64,000 nucleotides of DNA. Origin: Muribaculaceae bacterium. GTDB lineage: Bacteria > Bacteroidota > Bacteroidia > Bacteroidales > Muribaculaceae. Under the pieces are notes generated by a model, which was not told where the DNA came from, did no database searches, and worked only from the letters and a program-made list of their open reading frames with translations. Shown here piece after piece: positions 62,460 through 64,000 of this stretch (its first letter is position 1; every line of letters begins with the position of its first letter). The stretch spans positions 186,001 to 250,000 of the forward strand of contig JAFQZK010000004.1 in assembly GCA_017405965.1 (NCBI GenBank). The letters run 5' to 3'. The translations under genes and the position numbers were made by a program.

Positions 62460-64000
62460 TTAACTCAGGATGATGTCGATTACCGCATTCACGTCGGCAA
62501 TGTTCACCTCGCCGTCACCGTTCACATCGGCAGCGTCTAATGTGCCGCCTGAGAGGATGATATCGATAATCGCGTTCACGTCGGCGATATTCACCTCGCC
62601 GTCACCGTTCACATCACCCACCACTGTTGTGGAGGGCGACAACGAAGGGTCCAGCGTCCATGCGTTGATGCGGGCAGGAGTCGCAGCGGTGGCAAAGGCC
62701 TCGGCCTCGACCTGTGCGGCATCGTTGGGGAACAGGCGCACCGAGTAGGCCCAGGTGTCGTTCACAAAGATGTCGGCGATCGAGCCGTCGAGATAGACGT
62801 GAAGGGTCAACTTCTCACCGGCAGCCACCCGCTTGGGCAACGCTGCGCTATAGATACTGTTGTAAACGCGGCTGTCGTTGACCGTCCTGGACAGTGTGGC
62901 CATATCGAGGGTGAGGTTGCCGCTGGCGGCATCATAGGTCAACGAGACCTTGCCCGAGCCCGATTTCAGGAAATTGAAGCCCATTTGGCCCTCTCCCACG
63001 GTGAACTCGCCCAGCAACTCAATCTGGCGGCCGCTGACGGGTGCCAGCGACTCGGTGCCGTTGAGGGTGAGGTTACGGGTGACGGATGTCTTGGAACGCA
63101 TGCCTGTCAGGCCGCTGTAAGGCTTCTGAACGAGCATACCATGCGCATCGAGGCTGATTTCGCGAGGCAGGGAATAGTTGTGTGCCCAGCCCATGTTGTA
63201 GTTCACGTTGGTCGGCAACTTGTCGGGCACGATGCCCAGCATGATGGTTTTGCCGTCCTTTTGGTAGATGGTGGGCGAGAGCAGGCCGTATCCTTCACGG
63301 CTGATGCCTCCCATCTCCAGGTACTGTACGCCGTTGCCGTCAGGGATGAACTTGCCGTCGGCACCGATGGTGCCTGTCCAGCACAGGGTGCGAACACCAC
63401 TGCCCATGCCCAGCGGAGTGCAGGTGAACAACCACTTGCCGCCTCCCATATCAGTGATGTTGGGCATCTCCCAGAAGGTGCCATGCTGATTGGCATTGCC
63501 TCCCTGGAAGAAGATGGCTCCGTCGTTGCTCCAAAGTCCGTTCTCCATCAGGCGGTGCAGCGTGCAGGCGCCCACGCCGTTCTTGCTGGTGCCCACGATG
63601 ATGTACTGCTGGCCATTGGCGGTGAAATAGTACGGGTCGCGGAAGTCATCCGACAAGCCGCCGGGACGGCCGTTGATGAGGATGCCCTGCTTGTTCCAGT
63701 CGATGAGCGTGGCATCGGCGGGAGTGGCCTGGGCAATCACCGCACGGGCGTTATCCACGGCGGTATAGAGGATGGCAGGCGTGCCATGGTTGTCATAGAC
63801 GCAGCCGCTCCAACAGCCCTTGATGTCATAGCTCTCGCCAGGGGCGATGGCTATGGGCTCCTCACGCCAGCTGTACAGGTTCTCGCTCGTGATGTGGCCC
63901 CAGTGCAGACGCGACATGTAGGGGCCGTTGGCGTTCTTCTGGAAGAAGACGTGGAACTTGCCGTCGCTGTAGGTCATGCCGTGGCTCTCGTTGGTCCAGC
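62460..64000 (-). CDS. GH32-family protein with C-terminal dockerin (5' end outside window)
   Basis: This is a partial gene; the visible part is 512 codons, open at the window edge. The first visible residues read WTNESHGMTYSDG, the position of the GH32 nucleophile motif WMNDPNG, but with Glu-Ser-His in place of Asp-Pro-Asn. The other triad positions are present: FRDPYYF and acid/base Glu in FWEMPN. A GH32 C-terminal beta-sandwich (about 300-440; LHVYLDGSIADIFVND) is followed by a dockerin of two nearly identical repeats (DVNGDGEVNIADVNAIIDII). It is probably a secreted fructan-active enzyme or a binding protein derived from one. Located upstream of DUF1573 in an operon and near the fructan locus. 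Confidence 0.85.
   Translation of the reverse strand, partial: WTNESHGMTYSDGKFHVFFQKNANGPYMSRLHWGHITSENLYSWREEPIAIAPGESYDIKGCWSGCVYDNHGTPAILYTAVDNARAVIAQATPADATLIDWNKQGILINGRPGGLSDDFRDPYYFTANGQQYIIVGTSKNGVGACTLHRLMENGLWSNDGAIFFQGGNANQHGTFWEMPNITDMGGGKWLFTCTPLGMGSGVRTLCWTGTIGADGKFIPDGNGVQYLEMGGISREGYGLLSPTIYQKDGKTIMLGIVPDKLPTNVNYNMGWAHNYSLPREISLDAHGMLVQKPYSGLTGMRSKTSVTRNLTLNGTESLAPVSGRQIELLGEFTVGEGQMGFNFLKSGSGKVSLTYDAASGNLTLDMATLSRTVNDSRVYNSIYSAALPKRVAAGEKLTLHVYLDGSIADIFVNDTWAYSVRLFPNDAAQVEAEAFATAATPARINAWTLDPSLSPSTTVVGDVNGDGEVNIADVNAIIDIILSGGTLDAADVNGDGEVNIADVNAVIDIILS
62464..62615 (-). repeat. Near-identical duplicated dockerin repeats
   Basis: The two dockerin halves (GDVNGDGEVNIADVNAIIDI and DVNGDGEVNIADVNAVIDI) differ by very few residues and are also very similar at DNA level (ACGTCGGC(A/G)AT(A/G)TTCACCTC in each), which points to recent duplication or gene conversion. 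Confidence 0.8.

Overview
The window is a chromosomal segment of a member of the Bacteroidales, most like an uncultured gut Prevotellaceae or Muribaculaceae. The evidence is a SusC/SusD fructan locus, lipoproteins with Bacteroidetes-style lipoboxes, secreted proteins that end in type A T9SS-like tails or dockerin repeats, and many promoters of the Bacteroidetes form TTTG-(19-21 nt)-TAnnTTTG. Most genes look GC-rich. The AAA ATPase gene (34430-35596) and the leader of a LuxR-type gene (44522-44921) are visibly more AT-rich. No rRNA, tRNA, CRISPR array, integrase or transposase was recognised.

Layout: 159-1472 is a MATE exporter. 1563-6462 (minus) holds two tandem M6 metalloproteases, each ending in a dockerin. 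6622-10882 (minus) holds a large Big_5 lipoprotein and a histidine kinase/metallo-beta-lactamase-fold hydrolase pair. 11333-13070 holds a HAD hydrolase and panB. 13304-13885 encodes a small exported protein with 21 cysteines, built on a 51-bp tandem repeat. 14195-18082 encodes a 1295-residue secreted protein with a central SGNH-hydrolase-like (DUF4886) core and duplicated flanking domains. 18549-22877 holds dusB, a DUF2807 protein, an M24 peptidase and an unknown exported protein. 23020-34206 is mostly housekeeping (yebC, pheT, gyrB, an rRNA methyltransferase, metG), plus a winged-helix regulator/membrane protein pair. 34386-35685 is an AAA ATPase gene enclosed by perfect 35-bp direct repeats. 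36090-48737 holds a beta-helix protein, a Na/Pi cotransporter, a C10 cysteine protease with dockerin, a lipoprotein, a metallophosphatase, a solo LuxR HTH and a 1073-residue iron-sulfur flavoprotein.

49449-61333 (all minus) is a fructan utilisation locus transcribed in the order SusC, SusD, DUF4960 surface glycan-binding protein, GH32-like lipoprotein, GH32, MFS transporter, fructokinase. It reads as surface capture and cutting of a fructan, import, cleavage to fructose, uptake and phosphorylation. A second locus at the right edge (DUF1573 protein plus a GH32 with dockerin, cut by the window end) is probably functionally linked. No hybrid two-component regulator is seen.

Intergenic DNA is unusually repetitive. 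At least eight short repeat families recur across the window in modular combinations, many of them palindromic, and one intergenic region (39676-40093) has the layout of a MITE. The most interesting candidates are the ATPase cassette with its direct repeats, the Cys/His/Lys repeat protein, the four dockerin-tagged secreted enzymes without a visible cohesin, the winged-helix pair with twin palindromic operators, and the modular intergenic repeats.
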